Source of the DNA: Candidatus Zixiibacteriota bacterium
Lineage (GTDB): Bacteria; Zixibacteria; MSB-5A5; GN15; JAAZOE01
Length of the DNA: 62,269 nucleotides
Reading direction: 5' to 3'
Assembly: GCA_023138975.1 (NCBI GenBank)
Contig: JAGLON010000024.1
Location: forward strand, 1 to 62,269
Of the stretch, positions 46,029 through 55,881 are shown one piece after another. Made by a program: the position numbers and the translations under genes. Numbering within the stretch: position 1 is the first letter of the stretch; each line of letters begins with the position of its first letter. Below the pieces are notes generated by a model. It searched no databases. It was not told where the DNA came from and saw only the letters and a program-made list of their open reading frames with translations.

Positions 46029-46572
46029 CCTGCCTTAACAATCCCTCTATTTCTTCGGCCACCTGCTCAACTGTTTTTCCCTCAGTACTGAGCTTCTGAT
46101 GAGCCTGATCATAGTATTTTAATCGTTCTGCAAAAAGTCCGTTTATACGTTTCATTATAGCATCTTTTTCGGATTCTTCTTCTTTTTCCATAATTTCCAG
46201 CATCGGACGCATATGGCTATTTTGCAGTCTTTCGTAGATAGTCTCAGGACTGGCTTCAAGATATATCAACAGCCCGAATGCTTTTACATACTCAAGGATA
46301 TGATGATCGTGAATAGTTCCGCCTCCAAGTGATATAACCTGAGGCTTTTTTTGAATCGCCATGCGGATGGCATCGGATTCCATAAAGCGAAACTTATCCT
46401 CGCCCAATTGCGCAAAAATTTCGGGGATAGTTTTATTCAAGTGTCCTTCAACCGTCTTATCCGTATCGGTATATTCATATCCAAGCTTTGTTGCAAGTAT
46501 TTCACCCACTTCAGTTTTTCCCGATCCGGAAAATCCGCAGAGGAAAATAATCTCCGCCAAAGAACCCATCAT
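46018..46572 (-). CDS. aroK: Shikimate kinase
   Basis: Phosphorylates shikimate. The P-loop GFSGSGKTEVG is near residues 13-23, DTDKTVE binds shikimate and magnesium, and SLGGGTIHD follows. About 184 residues. Its start overlaps the aroE stop (ATGA), with AAGGAG close by. Confidence 0.95.
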   Translation of the reverse strand: MMGSLAEIIFLCGFSGSGKTEVGEILATKLGYEYTDTDKTVEGHLNKTIPEIFAQLGEDKFRFMESDAIRMAIQKKPQVISLGGGTIHDHHILEYVKAFGLLIYLEASPETIYERLQNSHMRPMLEIMEKEEESEKDAIMKRINGLFAERLKYYDQAHQKLSTEGKTVEQVAEEIEGLLRQDAK

Positions 46573-47426
46573 ATTACTCCTTCTATTTCGCCGTGGTAAA
46601 CACTTACCAACTCGGTATATAATCGTTCAAAATTTACGTTCCGGCCGCTCCATAATGAATAAGACTCCAATGCCTGCCGGATAAGCATCGGTACCCCATT
46701 TAGCACTTCACAACCCGCTTCTATACCGCACTCAAGAAACTTGGTACGAACCGGTTTATAATTCAAATCATAGCACAACTGTATTTGCGATAAATGATAC
46801 GTCTCCGGTACAGGCATTTCACCGATATAATTCACATTACCAACCGGCGTACAATTAACAGCAACGTCATAGCTCTGATCATTAAGCTGGGATATTTCTA
46901 TACTCTTCAGCCTATTGGTCGCAATCATATTACTCTTTATAACGTCTTTAGTCAAGCCATCTGCCGTTAAGTAATTTCGACCGGTTACTGTTATAGAACA
47001 GTCATTAAAGTTTTCGAGTATCCCCATAATTACCGCCCGGGCAGCCCCTCCATACCCGATTATCAGAACGTCCTTTATTTGCAATCTCCGTTCGATTAAC
47101 GGATATATGGAGCCTGTAATATCTGTATTAAAGCCGTGTAATTGGCCGTTTTTCACTGCAACCGAATTTACTGCGCCGATTTTCTTGGCCGTATCGTCAA
47201 TCACATCTAAATACGGAATTATCCTCTCTTTGTGGGGAATCGTCACTGAAAAACCATCAAGCTGCCTAAGTTCGCTCATCCTGGATTTCAACTCCGCACC
47301 AGAAATATCAAAGACAGAAAAAGTCCCTTCTACTTTGTCCGAGCAAAATATCCGATCGAATATTTCCGGCGACAGCGAGTATCCGACCCGCTCACCGAGT
47401 AAACCAAAATGAAAAGAATTACTCAT
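46569..47426 (-). CDS. aroE: Shikimate dehydrogenase
   Basis: Reduces 3-dehydroshikimate with NADPH. The 285 residues have GERVGYSLSPEIFDR, the catalytic Lys in TIPHKERIIPYLD, GAVNSV, and the Rossmann loop IGYGGAARAV. It overlaps aroA by 4 bp. Confidence 0.95.
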   Translation of the reverse strand: MSNSFHFGLLGERVGYSLSPEIFDRIFCSDKVEGTFSVFDISGAELKSRMSELRQLDGFSVTIPHKERIIPYLDVIDDTAKKIGAVNSVAVKNGQLHGFNTDITGSIYPLIERRLQIKDVLIIGYGGAARAVIMGILENFNDCSITVTGRNYLTADGLTKDVIKSNMIATNRLKSIEISQLNDQSYDVAVNCTPVGNVNYIGEMPVPETYHLSQIQLCYDLNYKPVRTKFLECGIEAGCEVLNGVPMLIRQALESYSLWSGRNVNFERLYTELVSVYHGEIEGVI

Positions 47427-48781
47427 TTCAACCGCAGTCCTTCGAGCATATTGAAAAACTTAGGACAAGAGATGTCAACGGCATCGCTTCTTTTTATAGT
47501 CGTTGTTCCATGCGCTGCCATTGCCGCGACTCCAAAAGCCATCGCAATTCTATGGTCGCCGAATGAATCAACTTCGCCAGCCTCTAAATCACCGATGCCT
47601 TCAATTGCTATTCCATCAGGAAATTCACCTACCTTGACTCCCAGAGCTTCAAGGTTCTTGACCGTAGCGTGAATACGATCACACTCTTTATGGCGTAATT
47701 CCTCGGCATCCCGTATCACTGTCGTACCGTTAAGGCTTGCCGCCAATACAGCAATAATCGGAATTTCATCAATCAGTTTGGGAATAATATCTCCCGCTAT
47801 CTTTCTCGGCTTTAATGGACAGTAGACTACTTCAATATCCGCTGTCGGCTCACCGCATATTTCACGCCTATTCTTAAGTTCAATTTTCGCTCCCATTTGC
47901 CTGAGAACAGTCAGAAATCCAATGCGGGTAGGATTGATACCGATATTTTTTAATATTATATGACTACCCTTTATCATTAAACCAGCCGCTATAAAAAATG
48001 CGGCAGTAGAAAAATCTCCGGGAACAGTTATCTTACCGCCATCTAGTTTCTCCGACAAGCTGACGGTAATGGCACGTTTATACTTGTCAGTAGGCAGAAC
48101 TCTCTTCTTTTTACGAGGGTCATCGGGATCCGGTATAATTTGCGCCTTAATATCATCAATTTCTATTTTCCCGCCCAGAAAAGAAATCATCCGTTCGGTG
48201 TGATCGCGAGATATTACTTGTTCCCGGACCACTGTTTTTGTTCCGGAAACTAATCCGGCCAGTAATATCGCCGACTTGACCTGGGCTGACGGTATCGGCA
48301 GTGTATAATCAATCGGGATAATCGGCGATGGATCAATCACTAACGGAGCCGTTCCAGCCTCGGTCGATGATACCTGCGCATTCATTTTCTTTAATGGCTC
48401 GATGATTCTGCTCATCGGCCTCTGAGATAATGATTCATCACCAATTAAACTTGCCGAAACATTGGCGCCGGCCAATAAACCGGCCAAAAGCCTCATCGTG
48501 GTGCCCGAATTACCGCAATCAATAGGTTTTTCTGGTGATTTTAGGCCATCATGAGGGGGAGTAATTGTAACAGTGTCCTGTTCCGAGCTTACTGTCGCAC
48601 CCAGCGCAGCCACCGCATCGAGCGAATTCTTGCAATCCACGGCATCCGAGTAGTTTTCTATTTCGATTTTGTCGCAACATAAGAGCGATAATAATGCTGC
48701 ACGATGCGAGATAGACTTGTCGCCCGGTATGATTAGCGCACCCTGAAGTTTCTTTGCCTTTTTAATTGTAATTTCACTCAT
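47423..48781 (-). CDS. aroA: 3-phosphoshikimate 1-carboxyvinyltransferase (EPSP synthase)
   Basis: Joins PEP to shikimate 3-phosphate. The 452 residues show the typical start GDKSISHRAALLSLL, the PEP-binding CGNSGTTMRLLAGLLA and SAQVKSAILLAGL, and near the end DSFGDHRIAMAFGV. It directly follows argS (3 bp). Complete. Confidence 0.97.
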   Translation of the reverse strand: MSEITIKKAKKLQGALIIPGDKSISHRAALLSLLCCDKIEIENYSDAVDCKNSLDAVAALGATVSSEQDTVTITPPHDGLKSPEKPIDCGNSGTTMRLLAGLLAGANVSASLIGDESLSQRPMSRIIEPLKKMNAQVSSTEAGTAPLVIDPSPIIPIDYTLPIPSAQVKSAILLAGLVSGTKTVVREQVISRDHTERMISFLGGKIEIDDIKAQIIPDPDDPRKKKRVLPTDKYKRAITVSLSEKLDGGKITVPGDFSTAAFFIAAGLMIKGSHIILKNIGINPTRIGFLTVLRQMGAKIELKNRREICGEPTADIEVVYCPLKPRKIAGDIIPKLIDEIPIIAVLAASLNGTTVIRDAEELRHKECDRIHATVKNLEALGVKVGEFPDGIAIEGIGDLEAGEVDSFGDHRIAMAFGVAAMAAHGTTTIKRSDAVDISCPKFFNMLEGLRLK

Positions 48782-48784
48782 TTT

Positions 48785-50554
48785 CTACATCTCTTCCGGG
48801 GCTTCGATACCCATCAGCCGGAGTCCTTCTTTCATGACAATCCTGACTGATGCTACCAATAACATGCGCGCCTTTGTTTCTTCAGGGTTATCCTCAGATA
48901 TGATTTTCACCAGTTTGCCATCATTATCTTTTCTCTGATAGAAACGATTAAACACAGCCGCCAATTCAAGCAAATAGGCTGCAATAATATTCGGCTCGTA
49001 TTTTCCAGCAGCCAATCTAATCGTCTGACCAAACTTATGCAGCTGCATTATTAATGCTTTTTCTTCTGGTGAATTATAAAACGAGAAATTGGCATCTCCG
49101 GAAATATCCAGCCCGTATTTGTGAACCAGAGACGATAATCGGGCATGTGTATACTGCAGATATGGTCCGGTAGCACCCTCAAAATTGAGGACCTCGTCCC
49201 AATCAAAATTTACGTCTTTATGTTTGCTGACCGATAAATCAGCAAACACGATTGCTCCGACAGCAACCTGTTGCGCCGTCTTTTCCAGGTCAGGTAAGTT
49301 GGGATTTTTTTCTTTGATAATGTTGGTAACTTTTTCAATGGCAGTTTTTATAACATCATTGAGGAAAACAATATTCCCTTTGCGGGTTGACATCGCTTGA
49401 TCTTTAAACCTAATAAACCCAAACGAGACATGAATCAAATCCTTGGCGAAATCCTCACCAAGTAATTCGATGACTTTAAAGACCTGTTTAAAATGCTCCT
49501 GCTGATCCATTCCGACTACATACAAAGCTTTGTCGAATTTATAGGCGCCATGTCGGTATAGTATCCCGGCCAGATCACGAGTCGCATAAAGCGTTGCCCC
49601 GTCAGTCTTTTTAAGAAGACAGGGGTTCATACCCTGTTCTTCAAGATCAACGATTAAGGCACCTTCAGATTCTTTTGTCAGCCCTGCTTTTTGAAGTCGT
49701 TCAATTACTCCATCCATTTTATCGTTGTAAAATGATTCCCCGGTGTAATAATCAAAATGAACCCCAAGCAGATCATAAACACGCTGAAATTCTTGTAAAG
49801 AATAATCCTTGAAGATTTGCCAGAGTTCAGCCGCTTCCTGATTCCCCTCTTCAAGTTTCTTAAACCACTCCCGCCCCTCACTTTCGAGAGTCTGGTCTGT
49901 TTCAGCTTCTTTATGGAACTTGACATATAAGTCAAATAAATGATCTATCGGCGCTACTTTGAGCTTCTCGTCATCACCCCATTTTTTATAGGCTGCAATC
50001 ATTTTCCCGAATTGCGTTCCCCAGTCACCCAGATGGTTGATTCCGACGACGTTGTACCCCAGCTTCTCAAACAACCGGTACAGAGAATTACCAATTGCGG
50101 TTGACCTCAAATGACCAATTCCAAAAGGCTTGGCTATATTCGGTGAAGAGAAATCAATAACTATCGTTTTGCTTTCATCCAGAATCTCATTGCCAAAATT
50201 ATTCTGACGAGAAAATATGTTCGACAGAACTTCCTCGGCGGCATCCTGAGTAGAAATCTTCATATTCAAATAGGGACCAGTTTGAGTAAAAACGGTCTTA
50301 TCAAGATGCTCAAGTATATTTCCAGCAATTTCCGGAGGTTTATTTCGCAGTGGTTTTGCCAATATAAATGTAGGAAAAGCGTAATCGCCATTTTTGGCAT
50401 CTTTAGGAGATTCCAGCTTGTTATAAATAAAATCAGCGAGTTCCTGAGTATTTGTTTTAACCGCCAAACAGATATCCTCAATCTTATCGGGATATGCTTT
50501 AGCAATTGCCTCAGTTAAAGCCTCGGCCGCGTTTTTTCTAAAAATATCATTCAT
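48785..50554 (-). CDS. argS: Arginyl-tRNA synthetase
   Basis: Charges tRNA-Arg. The 589 residues have an N-terminal additional domain, the class I signature (SSPNIAKPFGIGHLRST, HIGH-like), the KMSK-like MSTRKGN, and a DALR anticodon domain ending in LMGIEAPEEM. It is the first gene of the operon that continues with aroA-E-K-B-Q. Confidence 0.97.
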   Translation of the reverse strand: MNDIFRKNAAEALTEAIAKAYPDKIEDICLAVKTNTQELADFIYNKLESPKDAKNGDYAFPTFILAKPLRNKPPEIAGNILEHLDKTVFTQTGPYLNMKISTQDAAEEVLSNIFSRQNNFGNEILDESKTIVIDFSSPNIAKPFGIGHLRSTAIGNSLYRLFEKLGYNVVGINHLGDWGTQFGKMIAAYKKWGDDEKLKVAPIDHLFDLYVKFHKEAETDQTLESEGREWFKKLEEGNQEAAELWQIFKDYSLQEFQRVYDLLGVHFDYYTGESFYNDKMDGVIERLQKAGLTKESEGALIVDLEEQGMNPCLLKKTDGATLYATRDLAGILYRHGAYKFDKALYVVGMDQQEHFKQVFKVIELLGEDFAKDLIHVSFGFIRFKDQAMSTRKGNIVFLNDVIKTAIEKVTNIIKEKNPNLPDLEKTAQQVAVGAIVFADLSVSKHKDVNFDWDEVLNFEGATGPYLQYTHARLSSLVHKYGLDISGDANFSFYNSPEEKALIMQLHKFGQTIRLAAGKYEPNIIAAYLLELAAVFNRFYQRKDNDGKLVKIISEDNPEETKARMLLVASVRIVMKEGLRLMGIEAPEEM

Positions 50555-50665
50555 TCAAACTTCTTCCTGTTTTTACAATCCACAATGTAAAAAAGCAGAC
50601 CTTCCAAAGCAATGTTTTAATCAAAATCTCAGGGAATTACGACCGGAGGAAAACAGCCGTAACAA

Positions 50666-51946
50666 TCATGGTGTCATCTTAAAATCGGGTTTTACGACAA
50701 ATCCATCGGGTGTATGTTTTTCTGAGTTCCGGAACGAGATAAAGTACATCACCGACGAAATAACATACAGAACAATCGCTATATTCAACGACAGTGTATA
50801 ACCATAGTTTTCAATGACGATTCCGCCGATCTTTGTCGAAACCATCCAGGATGATGTCCAGGCCAGCATTAACAGAGCATTCACAATTCCATGAAAAGAT
50901 TTTGGAACCATTTCCATCGCAAAATTATTTCCAATTGGATGTCCCATATTCATCAGAGCTCCTCTGAATAAAAAAGCCACAAATACCAATGGAAAATAAT
51001 AGCTATAAGCCAAAATCAGCATAAACGGAATTGATGCCAACTGAGAATAAACCATCGTCCGTACCATGCCAATTTTTTTCACCAGAACCGGCCCTGCCAT
51101 CACTCCAATAAACATGGTCAGATTGACGACGCCAAAATAATATCCGATTTCATCCGGTGATTGCCCGAACCTGTCCCGGAAAAACAAATTAAGAAACGGT
51201 ATAATCATCCCCGCTCCGGTACCTACGACAAAATAAGGCAAGGTCAGCCGCAGTAGTTTACCCTTCATAGACAGAAGCATCTTTTTACTTAAATTTAGCT
51301 TGTCCTCAGCCGGTATTTTTTTAGGCATTTTTAACAGACTGAACGGTATCAGGGCAAATAAAGACATTGAGATACCGACCGTCATCGCCAGACGATGAGC
51401 CCAAATTGAATCATACCCTAAATTATCAGCGAAAAAATGGACCAGATTACCAAATGCAAACGACCCGATTGTTCCCGCTATTACCATGATGCCGAAAGAT
51501 AAAGAAAACAGATACGGCCGCTCTTTTGGCGAAGAATTCCTCATGAAAAACGGCGACGACGCTACCCGAAAAAATGCCATTGACATTCCGGCAAATAAAT
51601 AGGCGAACCAGATAGCCCAGAAATTCAAAGAATACACCGCGATTAACCCAAAGATCGGATACATGATATTCGCGGTTAACAAAATCGGTTTTAGTTTGAC
51701 TCGGGAAAGAATTAATGCACCGGGCACAGAAACTAATGTCATGCCAATAGCTCCGGCGGACAGAATAGATCCAATATCAGCCTCGCCATAGCTTCGCTCA
51801 CGCAGATAGAGATTTAATAGCAGCATAAACGACGAAAAGGTCATCGCTATAAAAAAACTGCCGGTCAGGTATTTACGGGCGTTCGGAGTCAGAAGCCTCA
51901 AATCCTTGAGATATGTAACCGCCCCTTTTTTTATCTGCGCTATCAT
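50666..51946 (-). CDS. Major facilitator superfamily transporter
   Basis: A 426-residue membrane protein with about 12 membrane segments in two halves separated by a basic loop (KMPKKIPAEDKLNLSKK). It has the features of the MFS sugar/drug type but no motif that sets the substrate. It begins 6 bp after the dapF-like gene and is probably co-transcribed with it. Confidence 0.9.
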   Translation of the reverse strand: MIAQIKKGAVTYLKDLRLLTPNARKYLTGSFFIAMTFSSFMLLLNLYLRERSYGEADIGSILSAGAIGMTLVSVPGALILSRVKLKPILLTANIMYPIFGLIAVYSLNFWAIWFAYLFAGMSMAFFRVASSPFFMRNSSPKERPYLFSLSFGIMVIAGTIGSFAFGNLVHFFADNLGYDSIWAHRLAMTVGISMSLFALIPFSLLKMPKKIPAEDKLNLSKKMLLSMKGKLLRLTLPYFVVGTGAGMIIPFLNLFFRDRFGQSPDEIGYYFGVVNLTMFIGVMAGPVLVKKIGMVRTMVYSQLASIPFMLILAYSYYFPLVFVAFLFRGALMNMGHPIGNNFAMEMVPKSFHGIVNALLMLAWTSSWMVSTKIGGIVIENYGYTLSLNIAIVLYVISSVMYFISFRNSEKHTPDGFVVKPDFKMTP

Positions 51947-51952
51947 TCAGAT

Positions 51953-52798
51953 TTATTTTCGAGGTTCAAATTCACCAGAACAGATGAACTCTACCGGTCC
52001 CTTGATTAGTATTTCGTCAGACTTGTTGTCCCAGCTTACCTGCAGTACTCCGGCCAGCGTGTTAACGTTAACTTTGTGGTCAGTGAAGCCACGCATCACC
52101 GAAACAACAACCGCTGCTGCGGCTCCGGTACCGGATGATTCCGTCGGCCCGACCCCTCGCTCATAATCCCTGATATAAATATTTTCAGGATCCTTAACGA
52201 CCACGAAACCAACATTAATACGATTTGGAAACAACTCATGCGTTTCCAGAATTTCTCCTACCCCCGGCCAGTCATAATCAAAATTGTCACAGTAAAGAAT
52301 CAAATGAGGATTCCCAACCGATACCGCCGAAACGATAAGCTTACGATTTTCCAATTCCAGAGTCTGATTAATAAAGAACTTCATATCTGCTTTTACCGGT
52401 ATCAGTTTGGAATCAAAAACAGGTTTGCCTAGCGAAGCGGATATTATCCGTTTTTTCTCGCTTCCGGCATGAAATGTTATTGATGAAATGCCAGAGCCGG
52501 TAATCAGGTCAGCTGTTTTACCTTTGACCAAACCCTTATTTAGTAGATGCATTGAGGCTATCCGAATTCCGTTGCCGGATTTTTCAGCCCAACTTCCGTC
52601 AGCATTATAGATATCAGCCCGCAATTTATCATTTTCTTTTGAGACAACCAATATCCCATCGGCACCGACACCATGAGTCGGATCGCAAATCCTTTGCGCA
52701 ATTGTCTCATATTTCTTCAGCCTGGGTTTTTCAACGATTTCATCGAGAACAATAAAACTGTTCCCCAGCGCCTGATATTTTACGAATTGTACTTTCAT
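51953..52798 (-). CDS. dapF: DapF-like epimerase homologue lacking both catalytic cysteines
   Basis: Diaminopimelate epimerase family: two-domain fold with YQALGNSFIVLDE at the start, YNADGSWAEKSGNGIR, SVGNPHLILY and ERGVGPTESSGTGAAAAVV. In active DapF the catalytic cysteines lie in CGNG and CGTGA; both are Ser here (TCC codons). Either the enzyme works differently, or it is a paralogue with another role. I chose ATG 52798 because MKVQFVKYQALGN fits family N-termini; the longer TTG start at 52810 is less likely. The 281 residues are otherwise normal in length. No second dapF is present in this window. Confidence 0.85.
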   Translation of the reverse strand: MKVQFVKYQALGNSFIVLDEIVEKPRLKKYETIAQRICDPTHGVGADGILVVSKENDKLRADIYNADGSWAEKSGNGIRIASMHLLNKGLVKGKTADLITGSGISSITFHAGSEKKRIISASLGKPVFDSKLIPVKADMKFFINQTLELENRKLIVSAVSVGNPHLILYCDNFDYDWPGVGEILETHELFPNRINVGFVVVKDPENIYIRDYERGVGPTESSGTGAAAAVVVSVMRGFTDHKVNVNTLAGVLQVSWDNKSDEILIKGPVEFICSGEFEPRK

Positions 52799-52840
52799 AA
52801 TAGCCGTCAAACTACAGATTTATATTCATTTTGTACACCT

Positions 52841-52871
52841 AAAAAAGGCAGGCTCTTGAGTTGAACCTGCC
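52841..52871 (-). terminator. Rho-independent terminator after the aminotransferase at 52897
   Basis: On the minus strand GGCAGGTTC and GAGCCTGCC form a 9-bp stem (one wobble pair) with a 7-base loop, then TTTTTT. Confidence 0.85.
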
Positions 52872-52896
52872 CAATTTTATATTGCAAACAATAAAC

Positions 52897-54123
52897 TTAC
52901 ATATTGTCTTTGATTATCTTGCCGAGACGCTTGATCCCTTCAATAATATTTTCATCGCTGGCATTCGAGAAGTTCAAACGAAGCGTATCTTCTCCCCCGC
53001 CATTCGGGAAGAACGGTGCCCCATAAACATAAGCAACTTTCTCGCCAATCGCCTTCGGAAGCAGGTCTTTACCTGACATGCCCTTCGGCAAAGTCAGCCA
53101 CAGGAACAGACCGCCGTCGGGCTTGACATACTTCGCCTCTGAAGGAAAATACTCATCCATGGCTTTAATCATTACGTCACGGCGGGCGCCATAGCACTTA
53201 ATAATTTTCTTGATGTGGTCATTTAGCTTACCCATCTTGAGATACTCAAGCATAACATACTGACTAAAGGTACTGGTGTGCAGATCGCCGCCCTGTTTGA
53301 CTTTTTCAAAAACAGGCATGATATCTTCCGGAGCAATCAGCCAGGCAATTCTGAATCCCGGAGCGCATATCTTGGAGAAGGTCATCAGAGTAATAATCGT
53401 ATTACCGCCCAATTGAGTCAATGACGGCATCGGTTCGCCTTCAAATCGAAGCTCACCGTAGGGATTGTCTTCGACAACCGGAATGTCATACTTGTTTGCG
53501 ATTTCGACCAATTGGATACGCCGTTTCAAAGACATGGTAATACCAGACGGGTTCTGGAAATTCGGCACGACATAGATGAATTTCGGTTTGAACTTTTTCA
53601 CTTTGGCTTCGAGCTGTTCGGTGATCATGCCCTGATCGTCCATATCAACCGTTTCGTACTTGGCCTGATAGAAATTAAACGCCTGAAGGGCTCCGACATA
53701 AGTCGGCGCTTCACAAATGATATAATCGCCGGGAGATATAAAAGCCCGCGCGACAATATCCAAGCCCTGCTGAGAACCGGAGGTAATCAAAACATTCTCG
53801 GCGTTGATATCAGGAACTTGCTCCTTGACAAACTCAGCTATGGCAGTGCGGAATTCTGGAACACCCATTGATATTGAATATTGCAGTGCCCTGTCATGAT
53901 AGGTATCACACGCCCGAATGGAGGCTTCTTTCAAATCCGCTTCCGGAAACATTTCAGGAGCAGGAAGGCCGCCGGCGAAAGATATTACACCCGGCTGTGA
54001 CGATAATTTCAGAATTTCGCGGATAATTGAGTTCTCTAACGTCAAAACATGAGGGGTAACACCCCATTTTTCAAAAGAATTCATTGTATTTGCTTTCGTA
54101 TTAGAGTCTGTTATTGTTTTCAT
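52897..54123 (-). CDS. PLP-dependent aminotransferase of the 2-aminoadipate/aromatic (LysN-like) group
   Basis: A 408-residue fold type I aminotransferase. Typical features are SFAGGLPAPEMFPE near the start, ITSGSQQGLDIVARAF, PNFQNPSGITMSL, the PLP lysine in LMTFSKICAPGFRIAW and RLNFSNA at the end. This group includes LysN, ARO8-like and MocR-related aminotransferases, but no GntR DNA-binding domain is fused here. It has its own promoter and terminator. The substrate is unclear; a role in lysine, aromatic or branched-chain amino acids is likely. Confidence 0.88.
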   Translation of the reverse strand: MKTITDSNTKANTMNSFEKWGVTPHVLTLENSIIREILKLSSQPGVISFAGGLPAPEMFPEADLKEASIRACDTYHDRALQYSISMGVPEFRTAIAEFVKEQVPDINAENVLITSGSQQGLDIVARAFISPGDYIICEAPTYVGALQAFNFYQAKYETVDMDDQGMITEQLEAKVKKFKPKFIYVVPNFQNPSGITMSLKRRIQLVEIANKYDIPVVEDNPYGELRFEGEPMPSLTQLGGNTIITLMTFSKICAPGFRIAWLIAPEDIMPVFEKVKQGGDLHTSTFSQYVMLEYLKMGKLNDHIKKIIKCYGARRDVMIKAMDEYFPSEAKYVKPDGGLFLWLTLPKGMSGKDLLPKAIGEKVAYVYGAPFFPNGGGEDTLRLNFSNASDENIIEGIKRLGKIIKDNM

Positions 54124-54159
54124 AAAACACCCGACTTTCTTGTCTGTTTATGCTGGATA

Positions 54160-54189
54160 AAAATAGCATATGAAGGATGTGAAAGTCAA
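54160..54189 (-). promoter_or_regulatory. Predicted promoter of the aminotransferase at 52897
   Basis: On the minus strand TTGACT (54189-54184) and TATTTT (54165-54160) are 18 bp apart, about 40 bp upstream of the start codon. Confidence 0.4.
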
Positions 54190-54251
54190 GCAATATAGCA
54201 ATACAATGGTCAAAATAATCACAAACAGGATAATTATAGTCAGGTATTTAT

Positions 54252-55466
54252 TCAGCGCATTGAACCGGCGTATTTTATGACGTTCTCTCCGTACTTATCA
54301 CGAATAGCATCAACCGCGCCGGTAAGCTTGTTGATCTGTATTTCGGATACATCTTCGAGCAATTCGAGTTGCAGGTTGTCTTCCGGATGAAGCCTTTCTC
54401 CCCTGCTGTTTCTTATCTTCTTGAGATGAGAAACTCTCACGCCGAGCAGCCTCACTTTTATTTTCATGCCGTACTCTTTCGGCACCAGCTTCAGAGCATT
54501 ATCATAGATTATATCACAGCGATCGGTATTTCTCTGAATCGTATTTGCCCGGGTTATCGTCTTAAAATCCGACGAACGAATCTTTACCGATATTGTCTTT
54601 CCGACATATCCTTTTTTGCGCATTCGACGGGCAACTTTGTCTGACAACCAGAGGATTGTCGCCCTGATAAGCGACGGATCCTGTATATCAACCCGCATAG
54701 TTGTTTCATGTGACATCGATTTATCGTGTGGTAAATCATCGAATCTCATGACTTTGCCGGTGTCAGTCCCCCTCGACATAACCGACAGAGTATCGCCGTT
54801 TTTTCCGAATATTCGTTTTAGAATCTTAGAATCGGTCTTAGCCAAATCGGCTACCGTGAGAATCCCTTTCTTCGCCAGCGATTTTTTGGTACTCTCGCCA
54901 ATTCCCCAAAGAGCATCGACCGGACGAGGAAAGAATTGTTCCCGAAACTTTTCATGATCAAGGATTGTCAGCCCATTTGGTTTGTTTAACCCCGATCCTA
55001 ATTTAGCCAGATACCTTGTCGGAGACACCCCTACCGAGCAAGTCAGATGCAGTTTTTCCCATACCTCGTTTTTCATTTCCTGCACCAGATCAATCGGATT
55101 ATTGTACTTACGCTCGGTACCGCTAATATCCAGAAACGCCTCATCGACGCTAATCGGCTGCACCATAGGCGTGTACCGCTCAAATATACTCTGAAGACAG
55201 GCCGAGGCGTAAACATAGCCCTTCAGGCCCGCCGAAATGAATATGGCCTGAGGACATAACTGCTTGGCCCTACCGGTCGGCATCCCGGAATGGACACCAT
55301 ACTTACGGGCTTCGTAGGAGCAGGTTGAGACAACTCCCCGGCCTCCGAGAGCGCCTCCAACAACGACCGGTTTTCCTTTGAGATGAGGATTGTTTCGGGT
55401 CTCGACGGCGGCGAAAAAAGCGTCCATATCAACGTGGAGTATAACTGGAGAAAAATCAATCATCAT
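54252..55466 (-). CDS. dinB: DNA polymerase IV (Y-family)
   Basis: Error-prone translesion polymerase. The 404 residues have the catalytic motifs HVDMDAFFAAVE and SVDEAFLDISG, the helix-hairpin-helix region LWGIGESTKKSLAKKGI and the little-finger domain. The start overlaps the small upstream gene by 4 bp (ATGA), so both are probably made together. No LexA-like box of the type before lexA is seen upstream of this pair. Confidence 0.95.
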   Translation of the reverse strand: MMIDFSPVILHVDMDAFFAAVETRNNPHLKGKPVVVGGALGGRGVVSTCSYEARKYGVHSGMPTGRAKQLCPQAIFISAGLKGYVYASACLQSIFERYTPMVQPISVDEAFLDISGTERKYNNPIDLVQEMKNEVWEKLHLTCSVGVSPTRYLAKLGSGLNKPNGLTILDHEKFREQFFPRPVDALWGIGESTKKSLAKKGILTVADLAKTDSKILKRIFGKNGDTLSVMSRGTDTGKVMRFDDLPHDKSMSHETTMRVDIQDPSLIRATILWLSDKVARRMRKKGYVGKTISVKIRSSDFKTITRANTIQRNTDRCDIIYDNALKLVPKEYGMKIKVRLLGVRVSHLKKIRNSRGERLHPEDNLQLELLEDVSEIQINKLTGAVDAIRDKYGENVIKYAGSMR

Positions 55467-55711
55467 TCGACCCAGATTTTACTAATTACCCAGCTGGTTT
55501 TGCGCTCATCATAAGACAATTGAAAGAAATTAGAAGAGGCATCCACCACGGCGAAATGCCGTATCCGATAAGCGCCGACATCTGTTTTCCAATCGCCGGT
55601 AACTTCGGATATTTTATAGACGCTTCCATTCCAGCGAAACCGTGACGGCTTCATTTTATTGTTTTGAAACAGAACAACCACTTCAACTGCTTCATCCATA
55701 TCCTGATACAC
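55463..55711 (-). CDS. Small protein translated together with dinB (DUF6504-like)
   Basis: An 82-residue soluble protein, beta-rich by eye, with KPSRFRWNGSVYKISEV, HFAVVDASSNFFQLSYDE and TSWVISKIWVE. It resembles the small DUF6504-type proteins found beside Y-family polymerases, but I can only say this from pattern. The start is GTG at 55711, with GGAGG 8 bases before it. The gene ends inside the dinB start, which points to coupling and a likely role with the polymerase. Confidence 0.65.
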   Translation of the reverse strand: MYQDMDEAVEVVVLFQNNKMKPSRFRWNGSVYKISEVTGDWKTDVGAYRIRHFAVVDASSNFFQLSYDERKTSWVISKIWVE

Positions 55712-55881
55712 GTCTCACCCCTCCTCAGGACATAAAGCAATAGTTTAGCATACAGCTCTTACTTATTATCAACAAAAGCATTACAACAACACACAGAATC
55801 CGCATCATTACTCCTCGTAGTAGCCATCATTCATATCTCTTTGCCTAATCATCCAGCTAAAGAAAGAACTCTGCTCCCTAT

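Noticed and set aside
55712..55881. LexA box upstream of the dinB pair
   Set aside because: No ACTGC-N8-GCAGT or close variant could be found in this 170-bp region.
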